From Oscillospiraceae bacterium (GTDB lineage: Bacteria > Bacillota_A > Clostridia > Oscillospirales > Oscillospiraceae), in the NCBI GenBank assembly GCA_017939025.1, contig JAGBAI010000042.1:1-64000 (forward strand): a stretch of 64,000 bases of DNA, read 5' to 3'. Position 1 is the first letter of the stretch; every line of letters begins with the position of its first letter. This document shows, in pieces, positions 8,552 through 17,519 of the stretch. Position numbers and translations under genes: made by a program. The notes under the pieces were generated by a model, which was given only the letters and a program-made list of their open reading frames with translations, had not been told where the DNA came from and ran no database searches.

Positions 8552-9997
8552 ATGAAAACGAAAACAAAGATCCTTCTGCCGATCCTGCTTATTCTGATCA
8601 TCGCAGCCTCCTGCGCCGGCGGTTGGTATTGGTATGACAACAACGTTGACCGCAGCGGCTGGGTGGAAAAGGACGGCATCCGCTTCTATCAGGATTTCCA
8701 CGCTGACCCGGTATCCGGCTGGCTGGAATTACCAGAAGGCCGTTACTATTTCCATGCCGACGGCACGCCCCACACCGGCTGGCAGTCCGTAGATGGCATT
8801 ACCTATTATTTTGGCACCGACGGCATTATGCACACCGGCTGGCTGGAACTGGACGGCAAGCTCCACTATTTCGGCGGCAACGGTGCCATGGTGGAAGGCT
8901 GGCTGTGGCTCCAGGAGGGCCGGTACTATCTGAAGGAAGGTGTCCTCCTCACCGGCTGGCAGGAGATTGACGATCAGACCTACTATTTTGACGAAGACGG
9001 CATCGTCGCCATGGGTTTTACCCAAATTGAGGATAACTGGTACTACTTTGAAGACGGCATTATGGCTACCGGCCTCACCGAGGTGGAACAGCAGGTTTAC
9101 AATTTCGGTACCGACGGTATCCAGATCACGGGCTGGACCGACAGTGACGATGGCAGACGTTACTTCTCCCCGGATGGCCCCATGGCTACCGGCTGGCAGG
9201 AAATCGATGGCAGCCGTTACTTCTTCACCGAAGAGGGGCTCATGTACATAGGCTGGATGGAGGTGGGCGAATACAAGTATTACTTCCATGAGGATGGCCG
9301 CAGCGCTGTGGGCCCCACCGTCATCGGCGGGGATACCCACTATTTCACCCCGAAAGGCATCGAAGTAGTTCTGGTAAACGCTCTGAATCCCGTTCCGGAA
9401 TGGTATTGCTTTGACCCGGTGAATGTGGTGGATTACCACGATGTGGATCGGCTGTGCTACGATGCGCTGATCCGGATGCTCGGGGATCTGACTGAGGCCG
9501 GAATTGAATATACCTTCAATTCCGCTTACCGAAGCATTCTGGAGCAGACCACCATTCTGGAATACCGCACCCGGGAGCATATGAAAAACTTCGACCTGGA
9601 ATTCAACGAAGCCCGTGACAAGGCTTACGAAACGGTCGCCGTTCCCGGTACCAGTGAGCACCATCTGGGCTTGGCCGTTGACCTGCTGGGCACGGAGGCT
9701 GTAGCCTGGTTAACGGAGCATTGCTGGGACTATGGCTTCATCGTCCGCTACACAGAGGAAAAGGAACCCATCACCGGCATTGTGGACGAGCCCTGGCACT
9801 TCCGCTATGTGGGAACAGAGGTTTCCCTGGATATGAAGGGAAGCGGCCTTTGCCTGGAAGAATACTTGGGCGCAGACGCCGTCACCTGGGACAAAGTGAC
9901 CGCCAAGTACGGTGATGAACTCTACACCGAAACCGTCTGGAAAGAGCCGGATCCCAAGCCTGCCGAGACAACCGCAGCAGCTGAAGTAACACAATAA
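8552..9997 (+). CDS. VanY-type D-Ala-D-Ala carboxypeptidase with cell-wall-binding repeats
   Basis: A 481-residue secreted or anchored protein. Residues 5-28 form a hydrophobic signal/anchor with a cysteine near its end. Residues about 34-275 consist of roughly twelve short repeats with the GW...YYF pattern of choline/glucan-binding modules (for example TGWQSVDGITYYFGTDG). Residues about 290-440 are a VanY peptidase domain with SAYRS (324-328), the zinc-site pattern S-x-H-x2-G-x-A-x-D (His370, Asp377) and EPWHF with His416. It should trim D-alanine from peptidoglycan stems. A Pro/Thr/Glu-rich tail ends the protein. GGGAG lies upstream of ATG 8552. The repeats would hold it to the wall; their ligand cannot be read from sequence. 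Confidence 0.92.
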   Translation: MKTKTKILLPILLILIIAASCAGGWYWYDNNVDRSGWVEKDGIRFYQDFHADPVSGWLELPEGRYYFHADGTPHTGWQSVDGITYYFGTDGIMHTGWLELDGKLHYFGGNGAMVEGWLWLQEGRYYLKEGVLLTGWQEIDDQTYYFDEDGIVAMGFTQIEDNWYYFEDGIMATGLTEVEQQVYNFGTDGIQITGWTDSDDGRRYFSPDGPMATGWQEIDGSRYFFTEEGLMYIGWMEVGEYKYYFHEDGRSAVGPTVIGGDTHYFTPKGIEVVLVNALNPVPEWYCFDPVNVVDYHDVDRLCYDALIRMLGDLTEAGIEYTFNSAYRSILEQTTILEYRTREHMKNFDLEFNEARDKAYETVAVPGTSEHHLGLAVDLLGTEAVAWLTEHCWDYGFIVRYTEEKEPITGIVDEPWHFRYVGTEVSLDMKGSGLCLEEYLGADAVTWDKVTAKYGDELYTETVWKEPDPKPAETTAAAEVTQ

Positions 9998-10001
9998 TCA
10001 A

Positions 10002-10106
10002 TGTAGGGCGGAGGCATGCCTCCGCCGGGCACCATCGAGCACTGAGCGTTCACATTTGACGCTTACAGGTCGTAACTGCCCGGCGGGGTCATGACCCCGC
10101 CCTACA
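10002..10106. repeat. palindromic repeat, family A, full copy
   Basis: Same end sequences and inner palindromes as the copy at 1988-2093, with a different core of similar length. It sits between two converging genes, 5 bases after the VanY-like stop. Confidence 0.9.
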
Positions 10107-10127
10107 TTATTTATATTTATTTTCCTT

Positions 10128-10922
10128 TTAAGACAGCACCAGCTTATCGTCCACTTCGTCGGAGCCGGAAGCCTGGCTGAACAGGTTCAGCAGCTGCTCC
10201 ACAGTCAGATTCTTCTTCTCCTCACCGGAGACATCCACCACGATGTGACCGTTGTACATCATGATCAGACGGTTACCATAAGTAATGGCGTCGCGCATGT
10301 TGTGGGTAATCATCATAGTAGTCAGCTGATTTTCAGAGACGATCCGCTGGGTGGCATCCAGCACCTTGGCTGCGGTTTTGGGATCCAGGGCAGCCGTATG
10401 CTCGTCCAGCAGCAGCAGCTTGGGCCGCTGGAGTGTTGCCATCAGCAGGGTCAGTGCCTGACGCTGACCGCCGGACAGCAAGCCTACCTTGCTGGTCATC
10501 CGATCCTCCAGACCCAGATCCAGAATCTTTAAACGCTCCTGATAGACTTCCCGTTCGGCCTTGGTAATACCGATTTTCAGGGTTCTGGGCATGCCGCGCC
10601 GGGCAGCCAGGGCCAGATTTTCTTCGATCTGCATGGTGGCAGCAGTGCCCATCATGGGATCCTGGAATACACGGCCCACAAAGGCAGCCCGCTTGTATTC
10701 CGGCAGCCGGGTCACGTCGTGACCGTCGATGAGGATCTTACCTTCGTCCACACCCCAGACACCGGCAATGGCGTTGAGCATGGTGGACTTACCGGCGCCG
10801 TTGCCGCCGATGACGGTAACAAATTCGCCTTCCTTCATATGCAGATTCAGTCCGTTCAGGGCAACCTTTTCGTTGACGGTGCCTGCGTTGAATACCTTGC
10901 GGATATTTTCCAGTTTCAGCAT
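10128..10922 (-). CDS. ABC transporter ATP-binding protein (TrpZ type)
   Basis: A 264-residue ABC ATPase: Walker A GGNGAGKST (about 39-47), signature LLSGGQRQALTL, Walker B LLLLDEHTAALDP, and H-loop TMMITHNM. The aspartate-to-glutamate arrangement DEH differs slightly from the usual DEP/DEA. It energises the importer formed with the next two genes. Its ATG shares a base with the permease stop codon (TAATG), so translation is coupled. Family relatives transport tryptophan or tyrosine in some Firmicutes; the ligand here is not certain. Confidence 0.92.
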   Translation of the reverse strand: MLKLENIRKVFNAGTVNEKVALNGLNLHMKEGEFVTVIGGNGAGKSTMLNAIAGVWGVDEGKILIDGHDVTRLPEYKRAAFVGRVFQDPMMGTAATMQIEENLALAARRGMPRTLKIGITKAEREVYQERLKILDLGLEDRMTSKVGLLSGGQRQALTLLMATLQRPKLLLLDEHTAALDPKTAAKVLDATQRIVSENQLTTMMITHNMRDAITYGNRLIMMYNGHIVVDVSGEEKKNLTVEQLLNLFSQASGSDEVDDKLVLS

Positions 10923-11851
10923 TATTTGCTCACCTTACCCTTCTGATGGGAGTACTGCTGCCGCCAGTAGGGCACAGCCAGGAACAGCGCCACGATCAGC
11001 GCGGAGATCAGCTTCATATAGTTGGTATTCATCTTGAACTCGCTGATGACCAGCTGGATGACCACATAGTAGATGATGGAGCCAAAGGACACTGCCAGCA
11101 ATTTGAAACCAAAATTCCGGAAAATCTTGCCGAAGGCCACATCACCGATGATGATGGCTGCCAGGGCAATGACGATGGCACCACGGCCCATGTTGATTTC
11201 CGCAAAACCGTTGTACTGGCACAGCAGAGCACCGGACAGGGCAACCAGCGTGTTGGCCAGTGCGAAGCCCAGCACCTTATTGAAGTTGGTGTTGATACCC
11301 TGGGCCCGGGCCATGTTGCCGTTGGCACCGGTGGCACGGATGGAGCAGCCCAGCTCGGTACCGAAGAACCAGTACAGGATGCCGATGATGACCACTGTCA
11401 GCAGGGCAACCACCAGCACAGGATGCTGCCAGACGGGACGGGTGCCCTTCTGGACTTCCTGCAGGTAGCGCAGAGACACCAGCAGATCAAAGTTGTTGAC
11501 GTTAACTGCCACATTGGCCTTCATGTCCATAATGGCCAGGTTCACAGACCACAGGCCCAGCTGGGTCAGAATACCGGACAGGATGGCAGGAATGCCGCAC
11601 TTGGTGTGGAAGAAACCAGTCACCAGGCCCGCCAGCATACCGGCGAAGGCCGCCACCAGCATAGCCACCCACACATCGTAACCGGCAGTGACCAGCATGG
11701 CACAGACCGCGCCGCCGGTGCAGAAAGAGCCGTCCACCGTCAGGTCGGAAGCGTCCAATATCTTATAAGTAATGTACACGCCGATGGCCATGATGCCCCA
11801 GATCAGACCCTGGGCCACAGCGCCAGGCAAGGCGTTGAAGAAGCTTGTCAT
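10922..11851 (-). CDS. ABC transporter permease (TrpY type)
   Basis: A 309-residue permease with eight to ten hydrophobic helices, of the branched-chain-amino-acid/ribose-like permease superfamily seen with ABC_sub_bind lipoproteins. Characteristic segments are DLTVDGSFCTGGAVCAMLV near the N terminus and SIRATGANGNMARAQGIN in the coupling loop. ATG 11851 has GGAGG 9 bases upstream; an open extension to 11905 lacks a ribosome binding site. It lies between the binding protein and the ATPase of the same operon. Confidence 0.92.
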   Translation of the reverse strand: MTSFFNALPGAVAQGLIWGIMAIGVYITYKILDASDLTVDGSFCTGGAVCAMLVTAGYDVWVAMLVAAFAGMLAGLVTGFFHTKCGIPAILSGILTQLGLWSVNLAIMDMKANVAVNVNNFDLLVSLRYLQEVQKGTRPVWQHPVLVVALLTVVIIGILYWFFGTELGCSIRATGANGNMARAQGINTNFNKVLGFALANTLVALSGALLCQYNGFAEINMGRGAIVIALAAIIIGDVAFGKIFRNFGFKLLAVSFGSIIYYVVIQLVISEFKMNTNYMKLISALIVALFLAVPYWRQQYSHQKGKVSK

Positions 11852-11932
11852 AAATTTTATCCTCCGTTGGAATATCAGTGGAAGTGGGCGAGGTGGAAAA
11901 TCCATCTCGCCCGCTTGTTGTGTGCATCAGAA

Positions 11933-12940
11933 TCAGTTCAGTTCCAGAGCCTCGTAGCCCTCCAGAGGAGTGATACCCAGAGCCTCGCAGATAACAGGAT
12001 TGTACTTGGCAGTCTGCTTATCGGCGTAAGCGATGGGCATGGTGGAAATGTCAGCCTCGCCCTTCAGAATCTGAGCGGCCATCTCGCCGGTCTTGACACC
12101 CAGATCATAGTAGCTGATGGACAGGGTGGCAATACCGCAGCCCTTGCAGGTGCTCTCTTCACCGGCGATGACAGGCACGCCGGCAGGCTGGCACACACCG
12201 TCAATGATGCCGGTAGAGGAAGCCACCTGATTATCGGTGGGAACGTAGATCACATCGGATGCGTCGCAGGCGGTCTGGGCGACGGCAGCCATGTCGTTGG
12301 AGTCAGCGAAGGGATACTGGGTAACGGTCAGGCCCTTCTCTTCCAGCAGACGCTGGACTTCATCAACCTGATACTGGGAGTTGGGCTCTGCGGAGCAGTA
12401 CACCAGACCGACGGTCTTGGCATCGGGGCACCATTCGGTGACCATGTCAGCCTGCTTATCCAGAGGAGCCAGATCGGAGGTACCGGAGACGTTGCCGCCA
12501 ACGGTGCCGGTGAATCCTTCGATGCCCATGGCCACACCGTACTCGGTAACGGAGGTGCCCAGGATGGGGATGTCTGCGGTGGCAGCGGCAGCGGCCTGCA
12601 GAGCGGGAGTGGCGTTGGCCATGATCAGGTCAACTTCCTGTGCCACAAAATCGTTGACGATGGGAGCGCAGGTAGCGGAATCACCGGCAGCAACCTGAAC
12701 GATGACCTCAACGTTCTCTTCGCCCAGGATTTCGGTCAGCTTATCCACAAAGCCCTGAGTGGCCATATCCAGAGCGGCGTGGGGCACCAGCTGGCAAACG
12801 CCAACCACAAACTTCTCACCGGATGCAGCAGCCTCACCGGCAGCGGCAGCCTGGGTTTCCGCAGGTGCGGAGGAACCGCCGCAAGCGGTCAGAGACAGCA
12901 CCATAACCAGTGCCAGAATCATAGCAAGAATCTTTTTCAT
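11933..12940 (-). CDS. ABC transporter substrate-binding lipoprotein (TrpX type)
   Basis: A 335-residue lipoprotein. The signal peptide (residues 1-19) ends in the lipobox LTAC, followed by a Gly/Ser/Ala-rich linker to about residue 40 and a two-lobed periplasmic-binding fold of the ABC_sub_bind family (VGVCQLVPHAALD, DLIMANATPALQAA, ADIPILGTSVTEYG, VYVPTDNQVASS-like strand, AYADKQTAKYNP). It captures the ligand for the adjacent permease and ATPase. Relatives bind aromatic amino acids, but other ligands are known in the family, so the substrate is left open. It is first in the operon, behind a strong promoter that carries a palindrome in its spacer. Confidence 0.93.
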   Translation of the reverse strand: MKKILAMILALVMVLSLTACGGSSAPAETQAAAAGEAAASGEKFVVGVCQLVPHAALDMATQGFVDKLTEILGEENVEVIVQVAAGDSATCAPIVNDFVAQEVDLIMANATPALQAAAAATADIPILGTSVTEYGVAMGIEGFTGTVGGNVSGTSDLAPLDKQADMVTEWCPDAKTVGLVYCSAEPNSQYQVDEVQRLLEEKGLTVTQYPFADSNDMAAVAQTACDASDVIYVPTDNQVASSTGIIDGVCQPAGVPVIAGEESTCKGCGIATLSISYYDLGVKTGEMAAQILKGEADISTMPIAYADKQTAKYNPVICEALGITPLEGYEALELN

Positions 12941-13007
12941 AAGTCTTTTCTCTCCTTTTTCTCCCGACGCACATCTGTACGCGTGTCAGGTACTTTTGAT
13001 AGGCCCT

Positions 13008-13036
13008 ATGATAGCACTTTAGTGTGATGATGTCAA
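13008..13036 (-). promoter_or_regulatory. promoter of the ABC importer operon with a spacer operator
   Basis: TTGACA (13031-13036, minus strand), 17-base spacer, TATCAT (13008-13013). Within the spacer is the inverted repeat CACT-AA-AGTG (13015-13024), well placed for a repressor. The 5' leader also has a hairpin (CCTGAC... with GTCGGG) shortly before the ribosome binding site. Confidence 0.8.
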
Positions 13037-13130
13037 CCATGATTTATGAATTTATCTTTAGCATTTAAATTTTAAATAGTGCACAGTTCCGGCCGCAGTC
13101 ACACCGTGCCAATATATCTATCCAAATTGC

Positions 13131-13163
13131 AAAAAGCAGCCCCGCAAATGCGGGGCTGCTTCA
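13131..13163 (-). terminator. terminator of the hydCBA operon
   Basis: An 11-bp stem (AGCAGCCCCGC with GCGGGGCTGCT, four-base loop) is followed on the minus strand by TTTTTGC, immediately after the hydA stop. Confidence 0.9.
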
Positions 13164-13176
13164 AAAATGGTATGAC

Positions 13177-14865
13177 TTATTTGTGGGGAACGTGCAGCAG
13201 CTCGTGGGCCTTGCCCTTGAAGTAGCCGTTGTAGAACACATCCACCAGGGGGTTCTCGTTGGACTTCTTCAGAACCATACCGCTGTCCACCTTGTACAGG
13301 CCGGGAGCCCGGTCGGTAGCAGGCTTATGATCCAGATGGGTGGGCTGGCCGCCGCCCATGACGCAGCCGCCGGGGCAGGCCATGACTTCGATGAAGTGGT
13401 ACTGCTTTTCGCCGGATTTCACAGATTCCAGCACCTTCCGGGCATTTGCCAGGCCGGAGGCCACGCAGATCTTCACATTGATTCCCTTGTAGGGCACAGT
13501 CAGTTCCTTGATGCCCTCGGTACCGCGGACACCGCTCTGGGCAATGGTCTGCATGGTGGCAACGTCGTTGCCGTCCACCAGGCGGCGCAGAACTGCCTCG
13601 GTAACACCGCCGGTGGCACCGAAGATCACACCGCCGCCGGAACCCAGACCGAAGGGCATATCACAGGCTTCATTGGGCAGGTTGGCAAAGTCCAGGCCAA
13701 AATGCTTGATCATCCGGATCAGTTCCGTGGTGGTGATGACAGCATCGGTATCCTTCTCACCATAGGTATAGGAATCAGGACGCTCGGCTTCCATCTTTTT
13801 GGCGGTACAGGGCATGATGGAGACGACGAAGGTTTTCTTGCCGGCAGAATTCTTCTTGTCCCAGTAGTAATCCTTCAAAATGGCGGAGAACATCTGCTGG
13901 GGGGAACGGCAGGTGGAGACATTGGGCTTAAACTCGGGGAACTGGTTCTCCACAAACTTGACCCAGGCAGGACAGCAGGAGGTCAGCAGAGGCAGGTTCT
14001 CGCCACGGAGCATCCGGTCCAGGAACTCGGCAGACTCTTCCATAATGGTCAGGTCGGCGGTATAGGTGGTGTCATAGACCGCATCGAAGCCCATCATGTG
14101 CAGAGCCGTAACGATCTTGCCCATAACGTTCTTACCCTCCCGCATGCCGAAGGCTTCACCCACGGCTACACGGACAGCAGGAGCGATCTGGGCCACCACA
14201 CGGGTATTCTTGTCGTCCAGCGCCGCCCAGACAGGGTCGATATGGCTCTTGACGTTCAGGGCACCGGTGGTGCAGACCACCCGGCACTGGCCGCAGGAGA
14301 CACAGTTGGTATCGGAAAGCATCCGGTTGAAGGCGGGAGACACAGTGGCCTCGCTGCCACGGAAGGCAAAGTCCAGCACACCCATGCCCTGGATCTCGTT
14401 ACAGACCCGGACACAGTTGCCGCAGAGGATGCACTTGTTGGGATCCCGGACGATGGAAGGAGAAGAACGGTCAATGGGCTGTTCTTCCTTATAGTTGGCA
14501 AAACGGACGGTATCGATATCCATGCGGTTTGCCATATCCTGCAGGTTGCACTCACCGTTCTTTTCACAGGTAGTGCACTCCTTGTGGTGGGCAGCCAGCA
14601 GCAGCTCCACGATGAGCTTGCGGTGCTTGCGCAGGCGCTCGGTATTGGTGTAGATCACCATACCGTCCCGGGGAGGCTCGGAACAGGAGGCGAAGGTACG
14701 GCCCCGATCATCCTCCACGGTGCACAGACGGCAGTCGGAGAAGGTGGTCAGCTCCGGCTGATAGCACAATGTCGGCAGATCGATACCCGCCCGGCGGATG
14801 ATGGTCAGGATATTTTTTTCATTGGTAAATTCATATTTTCTACCATTGATGGTGATGATTCCCAT
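13177..14865 (-). CDS. hydA: NADH-dependent [FeFe] hydrogenase catalytic subunit
   Basis: A 562-residue iron-only hydrogenase. N-terminal [2Fe-2S] ferredoxin domain with Cys34, 45, 48 and 61; a His-Cys3 cluster region (His93/94, Cys97, 100, 106); two [4Fe-4S] motifs (Cys145/148/151/155 and Cys188/191/194/198); then the H-cluster domain with TSCCPAW (295-301), MPCTAKK (351-357) and ACPGGCVMGGGQP (from 496). All catalytic cysteines are present. With the two upstream subunits it should form a cytoplasmic trimeric hydrogenase that makes H2 from NADH, probably with reduced ferredoxin by electron confurcation; the bifurcating mode is known for relatives and inferred here. AAGGAGG precedes ATG 14865. 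Confidence 0.97.
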   Translation of the reverse strand: MGIITINGRKYEFTNEKNILTIIRRAGIDLPTLCYQPELTTFSDCRLCTVEDDRGRTFASCSEPPRDGMVIYTNTERLRKHRKLIVELLLAAHHKECTTCEKNGECNLQDMANRMDIDTVRFANYKEEQPIDRSSPSIVRDPNKCILCGNCVRVCNEIQGMGVLDFAFRGSEATVSPAFNRMLSDTNCVSCGQCRVVCTTGALNVKSHIDPVWAALDDKNTRVVAQIAPAVRVAVGEAFGMREGKNVMGKIVTALHMMGFDAVYDTTYTADLTIMEESAEFLDRMLRGENLPLLTSCCPAWVKFVENQFPEFKPNVSTCRSPQQMFSAILKDYYWDKKNSAGKKTFVVSIMPCTAKKMEAERPDSYTYGEKDTDAVITTTELIRMIKHFGLDFANLPNEACDMPFGLGSGGGVIFGATGGVTEAVLRRLVDGNDVATMQTIAQSGVRGTEGIKELTVPYKGINVKICVASGLANARKVLESVKSGEKQYHFIEVMACPGGCVMGGGQPTHLDHKPATDRAPGLYKVDSGMVLKKSNENPLVDVFYNGYFKGKAHELLHVPHK

Positions 14866-14877
14866 GTTTTCCCCTCC

Positions 14878-16767
14878 TTATGCTTCGACATAGATGGCAT
14901 CGAAGGCACAGCCTTCCTGGCAGGCGCCGCACTTGATGCACTTGTCGGTATCGATGGTGTAGGGAGACTTGATCTTGCCGGAGATGGCGCTCACGGGGCA
15001 GTTCTTGGCGCACTTGCCGCAGCCCTTGCACTTCTCAGGATCGATCTTATAGCGCCGCAGAGCGGTACAGATACCGGCCCGGCACTTCTTGTCCACGATG
15101 TGCTCGATGTACTCGTCACGGAAGGTTGCCAGCGTGGACAGCACGGGCAGAGGCGCGCTCTTGCCCAGACCGCACAGAGCCATGGTCTGGATCATCTTTG
15201 CCAGCTCTTCCAGGGTATCCAGATCCTCCAGCTTGCCCTGACCGGCTACGATCCGCTCCAGGATCTCCAGCATCCGCTTGGTGCCCTCCCGGCAGGGAAT
15301 GCACTTGCCGCAGCTCTCCCGCTGGGTGAAGGACATGAAGAACCGGGCGACTTCCACCATACAGGTATCCTTGTCCATGACCACCATGCCGCCGGAGCCC
15401 ACGATAGCGTTGAACTTCTTCACGGAGTCAAAATCCAGAGGCTCATCCAGATGCTTTTCCGTCAGACAGCCACCAGAGGGGCCGCCGATCTGAACGGCCT
15501 TGAATTCCTTGCCGTTCTTCAGGCCGCCGCCGATATCGAAGATGATTTCCCGGAGGGTGGAGCCCATGGGCACTTCGATCAGGCCGGTGTTTTCAATGGC
15601 ACCGGTGAGGGAGAAGGTCTTGCAGCCAGGGCTGCCTGCGGTACCGATGCTGCGGAACCAGTCAGCGCCCTGAAGGATGATCTTGGGAACATTGGCGTAG
15701 GTCTCCACGTTATTCAGAACCGTAGGCTTTTCCCACAGGCCCTTTTCAACGGTTCTGGGAGGCTTGGTTCTGGGCATGCCGCGGTTGCCTTCAATGGAGG
15801 CAGTCAGAGCAGAGCCCTCGCCGCAGACGAATGCGCCTGCACCCCGGTTGATGTGCATATGGAAGGAGAAATCAGTGCCCAGAATATTATCACCCAATAA
15901 GCCCCGCTCTTCCAGCTGGGCAATGGCATTGCGCAGACGGGCAACAGACATGGGATATTCCGCACGGACGTAAATATAACCATCGGTGGAGCGGACAGCG
16001 TAGCCCGCGATCATCATGCCCTCGATGAGCTTGAAGGGATCGCCTTCCATAACGGAGCCGTCCATGAAGGCACCGGGGTCACCCTCGTCACCGTTACAGA
16101 CAACATAGCGTACAGGTTCCTTCTGACGGGCCACCTGCTTCCACTTCCGGCCGGTGGGGAAGCCGCCGCCGCCACGGCCCCGGAGGCCGGACTTATCCAC
16201 TTCTTCGATGACCTCATCCCGGGTCATCTGGAACATAGCCTTCTTCAGTGCCTCAAAGCCGCCGGCGGCCAGGTATTCGTCCAGAGACTCGGCATCGAAT
16301 TTACCGCAGTTTTCCAGAACGATCCGGGTCTGCTTGGCAATGAAGGGAATCTCATCAGGCTGAACGTAGGCAGTTTCGTCCTTCTTATACAGCAGACGGT
16401 CGATGACCTCGTCGCCCAGAACGCTCTTTTCCAGAATTTCAGCACAGTCTTCCGGCTGCACCTTGACGTACTGGATGGTTCTGCCGTTCTTCTGGATCCG
16501 AACCAGGGGGCCCAGCTCACAGAAACCCTGGCAACCGGTTTTCTTGACGCCCACGACCTTCTCGTCATCATGGCCGCCGCAGGGAGAGAACACCAGCTGG
16601 ATACCTTCGGTATCCTTTACCAGGCCCTCAAAAATCTCATGGATCTTATTGGAACCGGTGGCAATACAGCCTGTACCGGAACAGACCAGGATCCGGCAGC
16701 TATACCGCCCGATCATTTCACAGGCAGCAGCTGCGGCCTGATTCAATTCTTCAACAGTTTTCATCAT
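14878..16767 (-). CDS. hydB: hydrogenase NADH-binding subunit (NuoF-like)
   Basis: A 629-residue flavoprotein subunit. It has an N-terminal thioredoxin-like [2Fe-2S] domain (VCSGTGCIATGS near residue 25, later CQGFCELGP), the NuoF core with the glycine-rich FMN/NADH site GLRGRGGGGFPTG (about 193-205), the [4Fe-4S] motif ESCGKCIPCREGT (about 484-496), and a C-terminal two-cluster ferredoxin domain (CKGCGKCAKNC and CIKCGACQEGC). It oxidises or reduces NAD(H) and passes electrons to HydA. ATG 16767 overlaps the hydC stop as TAATG; ATG 16764 directly follows and is the alternative. Confidence 0.96.
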   Translation of the reverse strand: MMKTVEELNQAAAAACEMIGRYSCRILVCSGTGCIATGSNKIHEIFEGLVKDTEGIQLVFSPCGGHDDEKVVGVKKTGCQGFCELGPLVRIQKNGRTIQYVKVQPEDCAEILEKSVLGDEVIDRLLYKKDETAYVQPDEIPFIAKQTRIVLENCGKFDAESLDEYLAAGGFEALKKAMFQMTRDEVIEEVDKSGLRGRGGGGFPTGRKWKQVARQKEPVRYVVCNGDEGDPGAFMDGSVMEGDPFKLIEGMMIAGYAVRSTDGYIYVRAEYPMSVARLRNAIAQLEERGLLGDNILGTDFSFHMHINRGAGAFVCGEGSALTASIEGNRGMPRTKPPRTVEKGLWEKPTVLNNVETYANVPKIILQGADWFRSIGTAGSPGCKTFSLTGAIENTGLIEVPMGSTLREIIFDIGGGLKNGKEFKAVQIGGPSGGCLTEKHLDEPLDFDSVKKFNAIVGSGGMVVMDKDTCMVEVARFFMSFTQRESCGKCIPCREGTKRMLEILERIVAGQGKLEDLDTLEELAKMIQTMALCGLGKSAPLPVLSTLATFRDEYIEHIVDKKCRAGICTALRRYKIDPEKCKGCGKCAKNCPVSAISGKIKSPYTIDTDKCIKCGACQEGCAFDAIYVEA

Positions 16768-17243
16768 TAGCCCTTACCTCTCAATTCCGCGATGACTGCC
16801 AATGCTTTCTCGGGTGTCATGGAGGGATAGACCTGCTCGTTGACCATCATGGTAGGTGCCAGACCGCAGGCGCCCAGACAGGACACGGTTTCCACCGTGA
16901 AGAGCATGTCGTCAGTGGTGTGCTTTTTCTTGCTCAGGCCCAGTTCCTTCCACAGAGCTTCCAGAACCGGGGTAGAATGGCGGACATGGCAGGCAGTGCC
17001 GTCACAGACCTTGATGACGTACTTGCCCTTGGCCTCAAAGGAGAAATTCTCATAGAACGTGGCCACGGAATAGGCCTTTGCTTCCGTAATGCCGATTTCC
17101 TTGGCAACGTAGCTTAAGAGCTCTGCGGGCAGATAGCGGTATTCCGCCTGAATATCCTGCATAATAGGGATCAGAGACCGGGCATCCCGGACATACCGGG
17201 CGATGATCTCATCCGTTTTCTGATAGTAAGAAGCATCGAGCAT
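16767..17243 (-). CDS. hydC: hydrogenase [2Fe-2S] subunit (NuoE-like)
   Basis: A 158-residue NuoE-family protein with an N-terminal helical domain (LIPIMQDIQAEYRYLP) and a thioredoxin-like [2Fe-2S] domain whose four cysteines lie in VCDGTACHV and VSCLGACGLAP. It is the small electron-transfer subunit of the hydrogenase, working with HydB. It is the first gene of the hydCBA operon; AGGAGG lies 11 bases before ATG 17243, and a small perfect hairpin sits immediately in front of that site. Confidence 0.95.
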   Translation of the reverse strand: MLDASYYQKTDEIIARYVRDARSLIPIMQDIQAEYRYLPAELLSYVAKEIGITEAKAYSVATFYENFSFEAKGKYVIKVCDGTACHVRHSTPVLEALWKELGLSKKKHTTDDMLFTVETVSCLGACGLAPTMMVNEQVYPSMTPEKALAVIAELRGKG

Positions 17244-17263
17244 AATGTGTATTACCTCCTCTT

Positions 17264-17282
17264 GTCTGCTTCAGAAGCAGAC
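17264..17282 (-). promoter_or_regulatory. 5' leader hairpin of hydCBA
   Basis: GTCTGCTTC and GAAGCAGAC pair almost without a loop, ending 4 bases before the AGGAGG of hydC. It may stabilise the mRNA or influence ribosome access; there is no T tract, so it is not a terminator. Confidence 0.6.
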
Positions 17283-17312
17283 TGGTTTCGGAATTGGATT
17301 TAACCAACATTT

Positions 17313-17341
17313 ATTATAGCACAATTGTACAATTTTTCCAT
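17313..17341 (-). promoter_or_regulatory. likely promoter of hydCBA with a palindrome
   Basis: A consensus -10 TATAAT (17313-17318, minus strand) has only a weak -35 (TGGAAA or ATGGAA). A perfect 12-bp palindrome AATTGTACAATT (17323-17334) fills the spacer, suggesting control by a DNA-binding protein. It does not match the Rex consensus I know. Confidence 0.6.
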
Positions 17342-17378
17342 GAATTTATCCTCCTAAATTGGAGTCTTCATTTTGTGC

Positions 17379-17401
17379 ATATCGATATATTATATCGATA
17401 T
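17379..17401. repeat. double ATATCGATAT palindrome
   Basis: Two identical 10-base palindromes ATATCGATAT (17379-17388 and 17392-17401) are separated by three bases. They lie about 60 bases upstream of the hydCBA -10, where an activator or repressor could bind. No known regulator is assigned. Confidence 0.6.
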
Positions 17402-17421
17402 ATAAAAAATCAGGAGTCAGA

Positions 17422-17519
17422 AATTAGGAGTTAGAAGTTAAGGTATTCCTTCGGGATGATTTCATAATCATTCCGAGCAGATACGATAACTCCTAACTCC
17501 TCACGCCTAACTCCTAATT
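17422..17519. repeat. inverted repeat with ggagttag units
   Basis: AATTAGGAGTTAG (17422-17434) is matched by CTAACTCCTAATT (17507-17519), with further partial copies (TAACTCCTAACTCC) in between. The right arm supplies the stop codon of the VWA gene, so the element has inserted at or worn into that gene's end. Confidence 0.7.

Noticed and set aside
12941..13007. T-box leader for the ABC importer
   Set aside because: The leader is only about 65 bases and lacks the conserved T-box sequence AGGGTGGNACCGCG.
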